Positions 45,559 to 53,557 of a stretch of 64,000 nt of DNA are shown here, piece after piece. The notes under the pieces were generated by a model. That model was not told where the DNA came from and did no database searches. It saw nothing but the letters and a program-made list of their open reading frames with translations. Made by a program: the position numbers and the translations under genes. Numbering within the stretch: position 1 is the first letter of the stretch; each line of letters starts with the position of its first letter. The stretch comes from RPQJ01 sp963762315. GTDB lineage: Bacteria > Pseudomonadota > Gammaproteobacteria > Steroidobacterales > Steroidobacteraceae. The DNA is taken from assembly GCA_963762315.1 (NCBI GenBank), contig CAVXKO010000004.1, forward strand, positions 1,054,001 through 1,118,000, written 5' to 3'.

Positions 45559-46665
45559 ATGACCCGTCGTAGCAAGATCCTGGGCAGCATCTTCGCGGTG
45601 CTTGCCGTCGCGGTCGTGGCGTTCGGCCTCGTCCTGAGCCACGACTCGTCGTGCGAGGCCCCGCCGCCGCCGGGGATGGGGGTGAACCTCATGAAGGCTA
45701 TCGTGTATCGCTGTTACGGCGGCCCCGAGGTGCTGAAACTCGAGGATGTCGCCGTGCCGACGCCTGCGGACAACGAACTGCTGGTCAGGGTGAGGGCTGC
45801 CTCGGTCAACCCGCTCGACTGGCACTACATGCGCGGCAAGCCGTATGTCATGCGACTTTCGTCGGGCATAGGCAAGCCCAAGGACACGCGGTTCGGCGTC
45901 GACTTCGCGGGGACCGTCGAAGCCATCGGCAAGAACGTCACGCGTTTCCATGTCGGCGACGAGGTGTTCGGCGGGCGCAACGGCGCGCTCGCTGAGTACG
46001 TGGTGGTGCGTGAGGATCGCGGGCTGTCGATCAAGCCGGACAACATGTCGTTCGAGCAGGCGGCCGCCATGCCGATTGCCGCCGTCACGGCGCTGCAGGC
46101 GCTACGCGACAAGGGAAAACTCAAGCCGGGGCAGAAGGTCCTGGTGAACGGGGCGTCGGGTGGCGTTGGCACGTTCGCGGTACAGATTGCGAAGGCTGCC
46201 GGTGCAAACGTCACCGGCGTGTGCAGCACGAAGAATGTCGAACTGGTCCGGTCGCTCGGGGCCCACCACGTCATCGATTACAAGAAGGAAGACTTCACGA
46301 AGGGCGAGCAGAAGTACGACATCATCATCGACAACGTCGGGAGTTACCCGCTGCTGGCCTATCGCCGCGTCCTCAAGCCAGAAGGCATCGTCGTCATGGT
46401 GGGCGGACCGAGTGAGAACCCGTGGCTCGGGCCGTTGGGCCGTGCGTTGAGGGCCGCGGTGCTGTCGCCATTTGTGAGCCAGCAGTACGTGATGTTCTTC
46501 GCGGAACTGAATGGAAAAGACCTCGGCATCCTGCGCAACATGGTCGAAGGCAACAGCGTAAAGGCCGTGATCGACCGGCGCTACCCGTTGGCGGAAACGC
46601 CCGCGGCGATTGCGTACCTCGAGGAAGGGCGCGCGCGCGGCAAGGTCGTGATCAACGTGGAGTAG
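45559..46665 (+). CDS. Zn-independent MDR NAD(P)-dependent oxidoreductase with N-terminal membrane anchor
   Basis: 368 residues. The body (from about residue 45, MKAIVYRCYGGPEVLKLEDV) is a quinone-oxidoreductase-type MDR with VLVNGASGGVGTFAVQIAK (about 195-212) binding NADPH; no catalytic zinc set is seen. Unlike most family members it has about 44 extra N-terminal residues: a single hydrophobic helix (about 8-26), then HDSSCEAPPPPG. That would tether it to the membrane with the enzyme outside the cytosol unless translation starts at the internal ATG 45691. The function of the anchor is unclear. Confidence 0.85.
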   Translation: MTRRSKILGSIFAVLAVAVVAFGLVLSHDSSCEAPPPPGMGVNLMKAIVYRCYGGPEVLKLEDVAVPTPADNELLVRVRAASVNPLDWHYMRGKPYVMRLSSGIGKPKDTRFGVDFAGTVEAIGKNVTRFHVGDEVFGGRNGALAEYVVVREDRGLSIKPDNMSFEQAAAMPIAAVTALQALRDKGKLKPGQKVLVNGASGGVGTFAVQIAKAAGANVTGVCSTKNVELVRSLGAHHVIDYKKEDFTKGEQKYDIIIDNVGSYPLLAYRRVLKPEGIVVMVGGPSENPWLGPLGRALRAAVLSPFVSQQYVMFFAELNGKDLGILRNMVEGNSVKAVIDRRYPLAETPAAIAYLEEGRARGKVVINVE

Positions 46666-46681
46666 GGAAGCGGCGCGCGCC

Positions 46682-48313
46682 TCAGCCGAAGACGCGCTTC
46701 ATCACCGGCATCATGCGCCGCAGGCCCGCGATGGAGGCCGCGGAGGCCATGCCGCCCATCATGGCACCCGTCACGCCGCAGGACATGACGTCCTGTCCGG
46801 TGAGCCACAGGCCCGGCACTCGCGTGCGAGGCCGCAACCATCCCTGGCGCATGCGCTGGGGGTCGTGATCGAGCCCGTACAACTCTCCGCGCCCGTAGCC
46901 GCAGAAGTGCTGCATCGAGAGCGGCGTGGAGACTTCCCAGTAGTCGACGCGGGCACGCAGCTGCGGCAACTTGGCGTAGAGGTGCTCGAGCAGGCGTTCG
47001 CCGTAGGACTCCTTCAGCGCCTCGTAGTCGTCGCCGCGCTTGCCCCACGTGCGCCCGGCCCAGGGCTCGAAGATCTCGTAAGGCGCGGGTGCGACGATCT
47101 CGATCGTCGAGCGGCCGGGATGTCGTCGCTGGAAATCCGGGTCCTTCGCCGACGGAAACGAGAGGTATACGGCGGGAAACGGACCGTGCGGGTCCTTCAG
47201 GAAACGCTCGAGCGCGCCGTCGTAGTCGTTGTCCTGGTAGATCCAGTAGTTGGTCTTCGGCAGCCCGAGTTCCTGGGTCGTGCCCTTGAGGCCGATGTAC
47301 ACGCCGAGGTGTCCGATACTCGGCTTCACCGACTGCAGCAGCTTGTCGTACCCGTGTCTCCTCGAGGCCTCTTGCGGCAGCAGGCGTGCAAACGTGTTGA
47401 TCGCGCCTGCGCTCGAAACGACCACCGGTGATTCGATCTCGTGGCCGTCCGCCATGCGCACGCCCGTCACGCGATCGCCGTGCATCAGCACTGCCTCGAC
47501 GCTCGCGTAGGTGAAGACCTCGCCGCCCGCGGCACGGATGCGCGGCAGGATCGAATCGGCAATGCGCCACGCGCCTCCGGTGGGATAAAAGCCGCCGTGC
47601 ATGTAATGCCGGGCGATCAGCGCCTGGATGACGAACGACGACCGCTTGGGCGGCAGGCCCATGTCGCCCCACTGGCCGGTCAGCACGGCGATCAACTCGG
47701 GGTCCGATGTGATTTCCGAAAGCACGTCCCAGGTCGTCCGATCGAAACTGCGCGGAAGCCGTCGTCGCAGGAACGGGCCGGCCAGGGTCGCCGCCCAGGG
47801 AGGCAGGGTGCGGTCGAGCGCGAAAGTCCGCATGCCTTTCGCAACTTCGCCGAGCAACTCGAGATAACGGTCGATGGCGCGGGCTTCACGCGGGAAGTAA
47901 CCGACGAGGTTCTCGCGGAACGCGTCCCGGCCCGCAACGGCGTCGTACACGCGATCACCGATGAAGAAGCGGTCGTAGTGGGCGTCCATGGGCGCCCAGG
48001 ACACCCCGCCTTGCGTGAGGAAATCCATCAGCCGGCGCGACGTGGTGGCCGCGCCCATGTCGCCGATGTAGTGCACACCGACGTCCCACTCGTAGCCGTT
48101 GCGTTCGTAGCTGTGCGTGGCGCCGCCCGCCGTGTAGTGCTGCTCGAGCACGGCGACGCGCCAGCCGAGTTCCGAGAGGAGGGCGGCCGTGGTCAGCCCG
48201 CCGATGCCGGAGCCGATGACGATCGCATCATAGGGCCCGTCCAGCCGGCCAGGACGGTAACGACGGCCGATGCGCAGCTTGCTCGGCTCGAGGGCCCTTG
48301 AGTTGCTCGCCAT
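46682..48313 (-). CDS. FAD-dependent carotenoid desaturase/retinol saturase-like oxidoreductase
   Basis: 543 residues. The dinucleotide-binding motif is AIVIGSGIGGLTTAALLSELG (about residues 31-51), with LEQHYTAGGATHSYERNG after it. The C-terminal FAD motif is TGQDVMSCGVTGAMMGG. This matches the phytoene desaturase/RetSat-type family. It could saturate or isomerise an isoprenoid or steroid-like substrate. ATG 48313 was chosen; the longer open frame to 48418 overlaps the divergent M48 gene's start. It converges with the MDR gene (16 bp apart). Confidence 0.85.
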   Translation of the reverse strand: MASNSRALEPSKLRIGRRYRPGRLDGPYDAIVIGSGIGGLTTAALLSELGWRVAVLEQHYTAGGATHSYERNGYEWDVGVHYIGDMGAATTSRRLMDFLTQGGVSWAPMDAHYDRFFIGDRVYDAVAGRDAFRENLVGYFPREARAIDRYLELLGEVAKGMRTFALDRTLPPWAATLAGPFLRRRLPRSFDRTTWDVLSEITSDPELIAVLTGQWGDMGLPPKRSSFVIQALIARHYMHGGFYPTGGAWRIADSILPRIRAAGGEVFTYASVEAVLMHGDRVTGVRMADGHEIESPVVVSSAGAINTFARLLPQEASRRHGYDKLLQSVKPSIGHLGVYIGLKGTTQELGLPKTNYWIYQDNDYDGALERFLKDPHGPFPAVYLSFPSAKDPDFQRRHPGRSTIEIVAPAPYEIFEPWAGRTWGKRGDDYEALKESYGERLLEHLYAKLPQLRARVDYWEVSTPLSMQHFCGYGRGELYGLDHDPQRMRQGWLRPRTRVPGLWLTGQDVMSCGVTGAMMGGMASAASIAGLRRMMPVMKRVFG

Positions 48314-48404
48314 GCCGGCATTATCGACGAATTGTCGGCGTCGATGTCGACAAGCGTGGTCATGCGTCTTGACGCGACCGGCACCCGGCACCGACCATCG
48401 GCGC

Positions 48405-49565
48405 ATGACAATCGACACCGAGGCCGCAACGGCCCACTACATCGACGGCATTGGCGCCGAAGCCCTCGCCAAGGCTGCTGCCTACACGCACGGCGCGCAC
48501 TGGCTGCTGCTCTGGGGCCTGGTGGTAACCGCGCTCGTCACGTGGCTCATCGTCCGCAGCCGCTTGCTGGATCGCCTCGAGCGAAGGCTCCTGCGACGCG
48601 GCCCGAACTTGCGGGCGTTCGTTATCGCGGTGGTCTTCTTCGGAGTGTCGGCGCTGCTGAGCCTGCCGTGGACGCTGTACGAAAGCTGGTGGCGCGAAAA
48701 GTCCTACGGACGCACCAGCCAGGCGCTCGCCGATTTCCTGGGGCAGGGCGCGATTGCCCTGCTGCTGTCCGCGGTGCTGGGCGCACTTTTCATGACGGGC
48801 GTGTACGCACTCATTCGCCGGACCGGACGCACCTGGTGGATCTGGTCCGCAGGCCTCACCGCGATTGCGATGAGTGCATTGCTGCTCGCCGCGCCCATCG
48901 TGATCGAGCCCCTGTTCAACGAGTTCAAGCCGGTACCGGCCGGTCCGGTCCGCGATGCCATCGTCGAGATCGCCCAGCGAGCCGGCGTCCCCACGGATCG
49001 CATCTTCGTCTACGACGGCTCGCGACAATCCAATAACTTCACCGCCAACGCGGCCGGCCTCGGCGGATCCGCGCGAATCGCGATTTCCGACGTCGCTTTC
49101 AAGGGCGCCTCGCTGGACGAAGTGAAGGCCGTCACGGGTCACGAGGTCGGCCACTACGTGCTCGGCCACGTGTGGCGGTTCGTGGTCATGACGGCCGGGT
49201 TCGCCGTCGTGTTCTTCTTCCTGGTCGACCGGCTGTTTCCGGTCTTCATGCGCGCGTTCGGCGGACAGGCGAAGCTGTCCGATCCTGTGGGCCTGCCGGT
49301 GGTGCTGTTCATGGTGTCGCTGTTCGGGTTCCTGGCGGGGCCCCTGGTCAACGCACTCAGCCGCGCGGACGAGATCGAGGCCGATCGCTACTCGCTGGAG
49401 ACCGTCAACCTCCCGGATGCGCTGGCCTCGGCACTCGTGAAGACTGCCGAGTACCGCAACCCACGGCCCACGCCGCTCGAGGAAGCCCTGTTCTACGACC
49501 ATCCCTCGGTCGAGCGACGCGTGCGCACCGCGATGGAATGGAAAACCTCACACGAGGCGCACTGA
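48405..49565 (+). CDS. M48-family integral membrane metalloprotease (Ste24-like)
   Basis: 386 residues with several membrane helices. The zinc motif HEVGH is H246-E247-H250, and the third ligand region is RADEIEADRYSLET (about residues 324-337). The SNNFTANAAGLGGSARI stretch just before matches Ste24/CaaX-protease-type M48A enzymes. It probably has a role in membrane protein quality control, as for HtpX-like relatives. ATG 48405 is divergent from the flavoprotein gene, with 91 bp between them. Confidence 0.9.
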   Translation: MTIDTEAATAHYIDGIGAEALAKAAAYTHGAHWLLLWGLVVTALVTWLIVRSRLLDRLERRLLRRGPNLRAFVIAVVFFGVSALLSLPWTLYESWWREKSYGRTSQALADFLGQGAIALLLSAVLGALFMTGVYALIRRTGRTWWIWSAGLTAIAMSALLLAAPIVIEPLFNEFKPVPAGPVRDAIVEIAQRAGVPTDRIFVYDGSRQSNNFTANAAGLGGSARIAISDVAFKGASLDEVKAVTGHEVGHYVLGHVWRFVVMTAGFAVVFFFLVDRLFPVFMRAFGGQAKLSDPVGLPVVLFMVSLFGFLAGPLVNALSRADEIEADRYSLETVNLPDALASALVKTAEYRNPRPTPLEEALFYDHPSVERRVRTAMEWKTSHEAH

Positions 49566-49623
49566 ACCGACCTCACGCACGGTTGCCTGAAGAACGAGTA
49601 CCCGACACTCAGGAGCGCCGCCG

Positions 49624-50275
49624 ATGTCTTTCAAGCTGGACGTGTTCTGGTCGTTCCGATCGCCGTACTCGTACCTGGCGACGCCCCGCCTGGTGCAGAT
49701 GCAGCGCGCCTACGACCTCGACATCACCGTGCGGCCCGTCTATCCGATCGCTTTGCGCATTCCCGGCTTCTTCAAGAAGGTGAACCCGCTGTGGCCGCCG
49801 TACCTCGTGAAGGACTGCGTGCGCATTGCGGAAATGAACGGCATCCCGTTCGCCTGGCCGAGGCCGGATCCGATCGTCCAGGACTTCCAGACCATGGAGG
49901 TGGCGGCCGACCAGCCCTACATCCATCGCCTCACGCGGATGGGCGTGGCTGCGCAACGGCGCGGTCGCGGACTCGACTTTCATCGATGAAGTGAGCCGAC
50001 TGACCTTTGGCGGCGTGCAGGGCTGGAACGAGGGCGATCACCTCGCGCGTGCCGCCGTGCGCGCCGGGCTCGACCTTGCCGAACTCGACGCGGCGATCGC
50101 TGCCGACCCTGCGGGCTTCGATGCGGAGATCGAGGCCAACGAGGCCGCCCAGAAAGCCGCCGGACACTGGGGTGTGCCGCTGATGGTGTTCCGCGGCGAG
50201 CCGTTCTTCGGTCAGGACCGACTCGACGTGCTGCTGTGGCGCATGAAGCAAGAAGGTCTGGCCCCGCGTCCGTAG
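49624..50275 (+). CDS. 2-hydroxychromene-2-carboxylate isomerase (kappa-GST/DsbA fold), frameshifted
   Basis: A glutathione-dependent isomerase related to NahD. FWSFRSPYSYLATPRL (residues 9-24) contains the catalytic serine, and VNPLWPPYLVKDCVRI follows. The frame ends early at 49989 because of one additional base in a TTT run (49978-49980). Removing it joins GRGLDF to IDEVSRLTFGG, and the frame then runs to 50275 with the family's HWGVPLMVFRGEPFFGQDRL. Corrected length is about 216 residues, normal for the family. Error in a homopolymer is the simplest explanation. Confidence 0.8.
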
Positions 50276-50286
50276 CGGTCTTCCGC

Positions 50287-51105
50287 TCAGCCGAACTGCT
50301 GCCGCCACTCGTTGAGCTTCGTGCGATTGTCGTAATCCCAGGGATGGAACCCTGGGCGATACCAGTCGCGATAGCGCGGGCCAAGCTTGCGGAAGATCCC
50401 CGGCTGGCCGAACAGGAACCGCGTCACCTGCCAGCGCGCCCGCCAGCGATCGGTACCGTCGGCCTCGAGCAGCGCCCCGGCGAAGCGGATGACATCGAGC
50501 GTGAAGTGCACGCTGGTGAGCGCCATGATGTGCGCGCGGAACAGATAACGCCGCAGCGCCGACCACTCGCGCGTCGCCTCCTGGAACACGTCGAAGGCGA
50601 CCGCCTTGTGCTCGGTCTCCTCCATGGCGTGCCAGCGCCACAGCCGGAGGATCTCCTCCGGCGTCCCGTTCCAGAGCTGCGGGTCGGAATCGAACATGTC
50701 GGCGAGCATCGCCGTGAAATGCTCGAGCGCAATGGTCACGCCCAGCATCCGCATCCGGCCCAGCCGGCGCAGGAACGCCAGGCGCCGTCGCACCGACGTC
50801 TCGATCCGCTCGACCGGGTAACGGCTGCGGTCGAGGCCCGCGTTCAGGCTCGCGTGCTCGCGCGAGTGGATCGCTTCCTGGGCGATGAACGCCCGCACGT
50901 CATCGGCGAGCTTTCCCGACAGCCGGCCCCGGAACGCACGCACCGAATCGATGAACAGCCGCTCGCCGTCGGGAAAGGTGAGCGACAGCGCGTTGAACAC
51001 AGCCGTAGCCACCGGATCGCCACCCAGCCACGCTGTCCCCCACGCGGACTCGGTGCGGAAGTGGATGTCCCGGGGAGTCACCAGAATGTCGTTTGGCGTC
51101 TGCAT
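50287..51105 (-). CDS. PF10118-type metal-dependent hydrolase (ferritin-like)
   Basis: 272 residues, mainly helical. The motif AFIAQEAIHSREH (about residue 83) and, later, ALEHFTAMLADMF and HAMEETEHKAVAFDVF supply the E-x2-H sets expected for a di-metal ferritin-like centre. This family is annotated as predicted metal-dependent hydrolase; the substrate is not known. ATG 51105 was chosen. It converges with the isomerase gene (11 bp between stops) and is divergent from the HU-like gene. Confidence 0.85.
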   Translation of the reverse strand: MQTPNDILVTPRDIHFRTESAWGTAWLGGDPVATAVFNALSLTFPDGERLFIDSVRAFRGRLSGKLADDVRAFIAQEAIHSREHASLNAGLDRSRYPVERIETSVRRRLAFLRRLGRMRMLGVTIALEHFTAMLADMFDSDPQLWNGTPEEILRLWRWHAMEETEHKAVAFDVFQEATREWSALRRYLFRAHIMALTSVHFTLDVIRFAGALLEADGTDRWRARWQVTRFLFGQPGIFRKLGPRYRDWYRPGFHPWDYDNRTKLNEWRQQFG

Positions 51106-51299
51106 GCTGGAATCATGGCCTCGTCTGGCATCGCTGTCATTGCAAGGAGCATCGGCAGACCCGCGGCCGCTGGGCACGACTCGGGTCCAGCGCGCGGCCC
51201 GCACGACTTGGCTTCCACGTGCCATTGGACTACCGTTCGCACCACGGCCGGCATTATCTGGCCGTGATTTCATCAATTCACGAGGTCGAACATACCCCA

Positions 51300-51689
51300 A
51301 TGGCAAAAGCTAAGAAGTCCGCCAGGAAGCCTGCGAAGAAGCCCGCCCGGAAGGCTGCCCCGAAGGCCCCGCAATCGATCAAGACGGTGCTGACCAAGTC
51401 CGCCCTGGTCGCTCACCTCGCAGATGCAGCGCAGGTCGCCTCGAAAGACGCGCGCGCATTGCTTGCCGCACTCGAGAACGCAATCCTCGCCTCGATTGGC
51501 AGGAGGAGCGCCGGCACCTTCATGCTGCCGGGACTGCTGAAGATCACCGTCACCAGCGTTGCGGCGAAGCCCGCACGCAAGGGCATCAATCCCTTCACCG
51601 GCGAGCCCACGACCTTCAAGGCCAAGCCGGCGACGGTCAAGGTGAAGGTTCGTGCGATGAAGAAGCTGAAGGACGCCGCGAAGGCCTGA
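51300..51689 (+). CDS. HU-like DNA-binding protein with a basic N-terminal tail
   Basis: 129 residues. An N-terminal tail of about 25 residues (KKSARKPAKKPARKAAPKAP) is rich in Lys, Ala and Pro, resembling histone H1-like tails. The rest is a bacterial DNA-binding (HU/IHF) fold: KSALVAHLADAAQVASKDAR, then FMLPGLLKITVTSVAAKPAR and the arm segment GINPFTGEPTTFKAKPATV. The DNA-binding arm keeps the NP-x-T/G pattern. It is a nucleoid protein, with the tail likely to add DNA affinity. A strong hairpin terminator follows the stop. Confidence 0.85.
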   Translation: MAKAKKSARKPAKKPARKAAPKAPQSIKTVLTKSALVAHLADAAQVASKDARALLAALENAILASIGRRSAGTFMLPGLLKITVTSVAAKPARKGINPFTGEPTTFKAKPATVKVKVRAMKKLKDAAKA

Positions 51690-51711
51690 CGCCTCGCCCG
51701 CGTTGTTTCTC

Positions 51712-51747
51712 GGGGCCGGGGCGAGCTGCATCAGTCGCCCTGGCCCC
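51712..51747 (+). terminator. Strong hairpin terminator after the HU-like gene
   Basis: A 13-bp stem with one mismatch (GGGGCCGGGGCGA at 51712-51724 with TCGCCCTGGCCCC at 51735-51747) and a 10-base loop begins 22 bp after the stop codon. It is followed by AACTTCTCTC rather than a long T-run. Confidence 0.55.
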
Positions 51748-52075
51748 AACTTCTCTCGCCACGCATGAACTCACCGCAAGCAACGGCGGTGAACGAATGT
51801 GGTTTGGACGGCGCGCTAGGTTGAGCGGAGCAGGGTAGCCGCGCCGTGCAGCGCCCTGCATCGGCCGCGTTGCCCGCGCGGACGGTGCGACGCCAGGGCG
51901 CTGTTCGTGCCGGATGAGCAGCGCACGATCACCAACCGATTCCGATCCAGCTCCAAGGCGCGCCCGCCGATCTCCGGCAGCGGACTGATCACGTTCTAGT
52001 CCGCATGGCCTCCCGCAAACTTCGCGATGCTGCGTACGGTGCTATCCCGCCCGCCGGGTGTCAGGATCCTACCGT

Positions 52076-52092
52076 GGTACGCATAAAGTATA
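52076..52092 (+). repeat. 17-bp motif, left copy
   Basis: GGTACGCATAAAGTATA. It differs at one base from the copy at 53163-53179. The two bracket an AT-richer segment of about 1.07 kb with two small membrane protein genes. Confidence 0.6.
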
Positions 52093-52194
52093 GCAAGCAC
52101 TAATTCTGGCCGACCGAATTCATTACGTTAATCAGTGACTTGCACTTCCTATCTAAAAGTGCAAACTGTGCCTGCAAGGACGTGCGGGGCCGGC

Positions 52195-52656
52195 ATGGAC
52201 CAAGAAGTACGCGGCGAGTGGTACCTCGCCAAGCAAATTGCGGTCGGAATCCTAGTGGCGGCAACCGTCATTTTCGTAGGATTCCATATTTACCTAGCGC
52301 TCGTCGTGAAGGCTACCGAGAAGGTGGGCCAACAGGCTGTTGCGGAGACGCAGCAGCAATCTTCCAAGATACAGGCTCAACTTCAGGAGCAGCTGGCTGA
52401 ACAGCGTAGGCGGGCGGATCAGGCGCGCCTAGATAAAACCTATGCCGACGCTGCGCGCATGAGAGCCGAGGCGGAAGCGGTTCGTGCGGATCAGGACGCG
52501 TCAGCGCGCAAGGCGGTGGCGTGGGAGCGCTTTTACAAACCTGCAAATAGGTGCCTAAACCCGCCGGATTGGGATACCCAGGTCGAATGCGGTAATGCGC
52601 ATATTCGAGCGCAGAAAGAATTTGAGGCAGGCTGGGCAAGTGGAGAGATTCAGTGA
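52195..52656 (+). CDS. Hypothetical membrane-anchored coiled-coil protein
   Basis: 153 residues. One membrane helix (about residues 16-36, AVGILVAATVIFVGFHIYLAL) is followed by a long Gln/Glu/Arg/Ala-rich coiled coil (about 40-115) and a small C-terminal domain with two cysteines (RCLNPPDWDTQVECGNAH) that may form a disulphide. I do not know the family. ATG 52195 has GGGG just upstream; an in-frame upstream start at 52135 is less likely. Codon use and GC are lower than in flanking genes, suggesting acquisition. Its stop overlaps the next gene's GTG by 4 bases. Confidence 0.65.
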   Translation: MDQEVRGEWYLAKQIAVGILVAATVIFVGFHIYLALVVKATEKVGQQAVAETQQQSSKIQAQLQEQLAEQRRRADQARLDKTYADAARMRAEAEAVRADQDASARKAVAWERFYKPANRCLNPPDWDTQVECGNAHIRAQKEFEAGWASGEIQ

Positions 52657-52997
52657 CGCCAGAACTGCTTTTTGGTGCCGTTGTTGCAGTTGCATTAGCT
52701 CTAGGCGTCGTCTCGCGGTATCTCCCCAAGGCCCGGCCAAAGGAAACTCACTTTCGTTGTGCTCGATGCAGTGCCAGGTCGCCGCATACGGAACGTACGA
52801 TCGAGGCTTGGCGAAACAAGAAGAACAAGTTCTATTGCCAACCATGCCATAAACAGTGGCTAGCCTCACAACCCGCAGGCGCACGTAGTTCGGATTTGAA
52901 TTCCAGGGCTTCAGAACGAGCTGGTTGCCTTGGGGTCATGGCGGCGATGGCAGTCCTGCCAGCCGCGGCCATCGCCGCAGCATTGATTCTGCGGTGA
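52653..52997 (+). CDS. Hypothetical small membrane protein with zinc-ribbon
   Basis: 114 residues: an N-terminal hydrophobic helix (about 3-22), then a four-cysteine ribbon-like segment (C-x2-C at FRCARCSA, C-x2-C at FYCQPCHKQW), and a C-terminal hydrophobic helix (about 92-113). This could be a membrane zinc-binding protein; no family recognised. It starts at GTG 52653, coupled to the preceding gene by a 4-base overlap, so the pair is a probable two-gene unit. Confidence 0.6.
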   Translation: MTPELLFGAVVAVALALGVVSRYLPKARPKETHFRCARCSARSPHTERTIEAWRNKKNKFYCQPCHKQWLASQPAGARSSDLNSRASERAGCLGVMAAMAVLPAAAIAAALILR

Positions 52998-53162
52998 CGA
53001 TTGCAAGCAGACTGTCCGCGGTCAATTGATCGCTATGTGTAATGAAACGATCGCGGCATCGACCTCGCTAAGGCAGCGTGCATCCTTGGAATTGGTGTCG
53101 AGCGGTAGGGCCTTGGGTTCACGGCTTTGGGTCCGCGGAGACCTGATGCCGGGAACTCTGAA

Positions 53163-53179
53163 GGTACGCATAATGTATA
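53163..53179 (+). repeat. 17-bp motif, right copy
   Basis: GGTACGCATAATGTATA, 16 of 17 bases the same as 52076-52092. Both copies are in the same orientation. Confidence 0.6.
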
Positions 53180-53184
53180 TTATG
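53169..53184. promoter_or_regulatory. Palindromic operator-like site before the antitoxin relic
   Basis: CATAAT-GTAT-ATTATG is a 6+6 bp perfect inverted repeat with a 4-base spacer, 21 bp before the first recognisable codon of the antitoxin relic. This is typical of the self-regulated operators of toxin-antitoxin promoters. It overlaps the 17-bp motif. Confidence 0.4.
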
Positions 53185-53204
53185 ACAAATATGGACCGGC
53201 TACC

Positions 53205-53305
53205 GATGCCCGGCGCCTGATCGGCAACTCTGCCGGTGTCGTCTTCTCCAAGGAAGTCCTGGCTCGCCTGAAGCTCGACAAGGGCGACAATATAATTCTT
53301 GACTG
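53205..53305 (+). pseudogene. AbrB/MazE-type antitoxin relic
   Basis: The frame reads DARRLIGNSAGVVFSKEVLA RLKLDKGDNIILD in pieces: RRLIGNSAGVVFSKEVLA then RLKLDKGDNIILD. This is the swapped-hairpin DNA-binding core of AbrB/MazE/SpoVT antitoxins. No start with a ribosome site leads into it, and after IILD the sequence loses the family pattern and joins an unrelated membrane-protein fragment in a different frame. No toxin gene follows. It is therefore a truncated remnant. Confidence 0.6.
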
Positions 53306-53489
53306 CTCGCCGGCCTGGGCTTGTTGTACGAGTACCGCGCGCATCGCGCCGGGCCGGCCATCCTCGTCAGCGTCGCCGTCGAACTGTTGCTGCTGCTCGG
53401 CTTCATCACGTTTCTGCTCGCACCCGCCATCGGCGCCTGATCACACGATCGACAAGACGGCGCACCAACGAATCGCCGCCTGGTCCGCT

Positions 53490-53503
53490 CCCGATCCAAC
53501 CCC
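53490..53503 (+). repeat. Dispersed 14-bp repeat, copy 1
   Basis: CCCGATCCAACCCC, also found exactly at 55043-55056 and 55639-55652, always between genes. Confidence 0.55.
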
Positions 53504-53557
53504 CTTTGCCCAGCCGATCCGCAGACGGCTCCGCCGTCGAGCTTGCGCAGCGAGCGT

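Larger units (their letters stand above)
51690..52194. other. Intergenic stretch at the left edge of the accessory zone
   Basis: About 500 bp. Apart from the HU terminator and the first copy of a 17-bp motif (52076-52092), I see no gene or recognisable relic. Base composition changes from GC-rich to clearly lower GC at about 52080. Confidence 0.5.
52998..53557. other. Gene-poor region with decayed sequences
   Basis: About 560 bp. It contains the second 17-bp motif with a palindrome, an antitoxin relic and, in another frame (53303-53440), a 45-residue hydrophobic C-terminal piece of some membrane protein (GPAILVSVAVELLLLLGFIT). The rest shows no coding signal. It reads as a deletion scar. Confidence 0.5.

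Noticed and set aside
53026..53220. A 64-residue open frame upstream of the antitoxin relic
   Set aside because: No ribosome binding site or family resemblance; it overlaps the operator-like palindrome.
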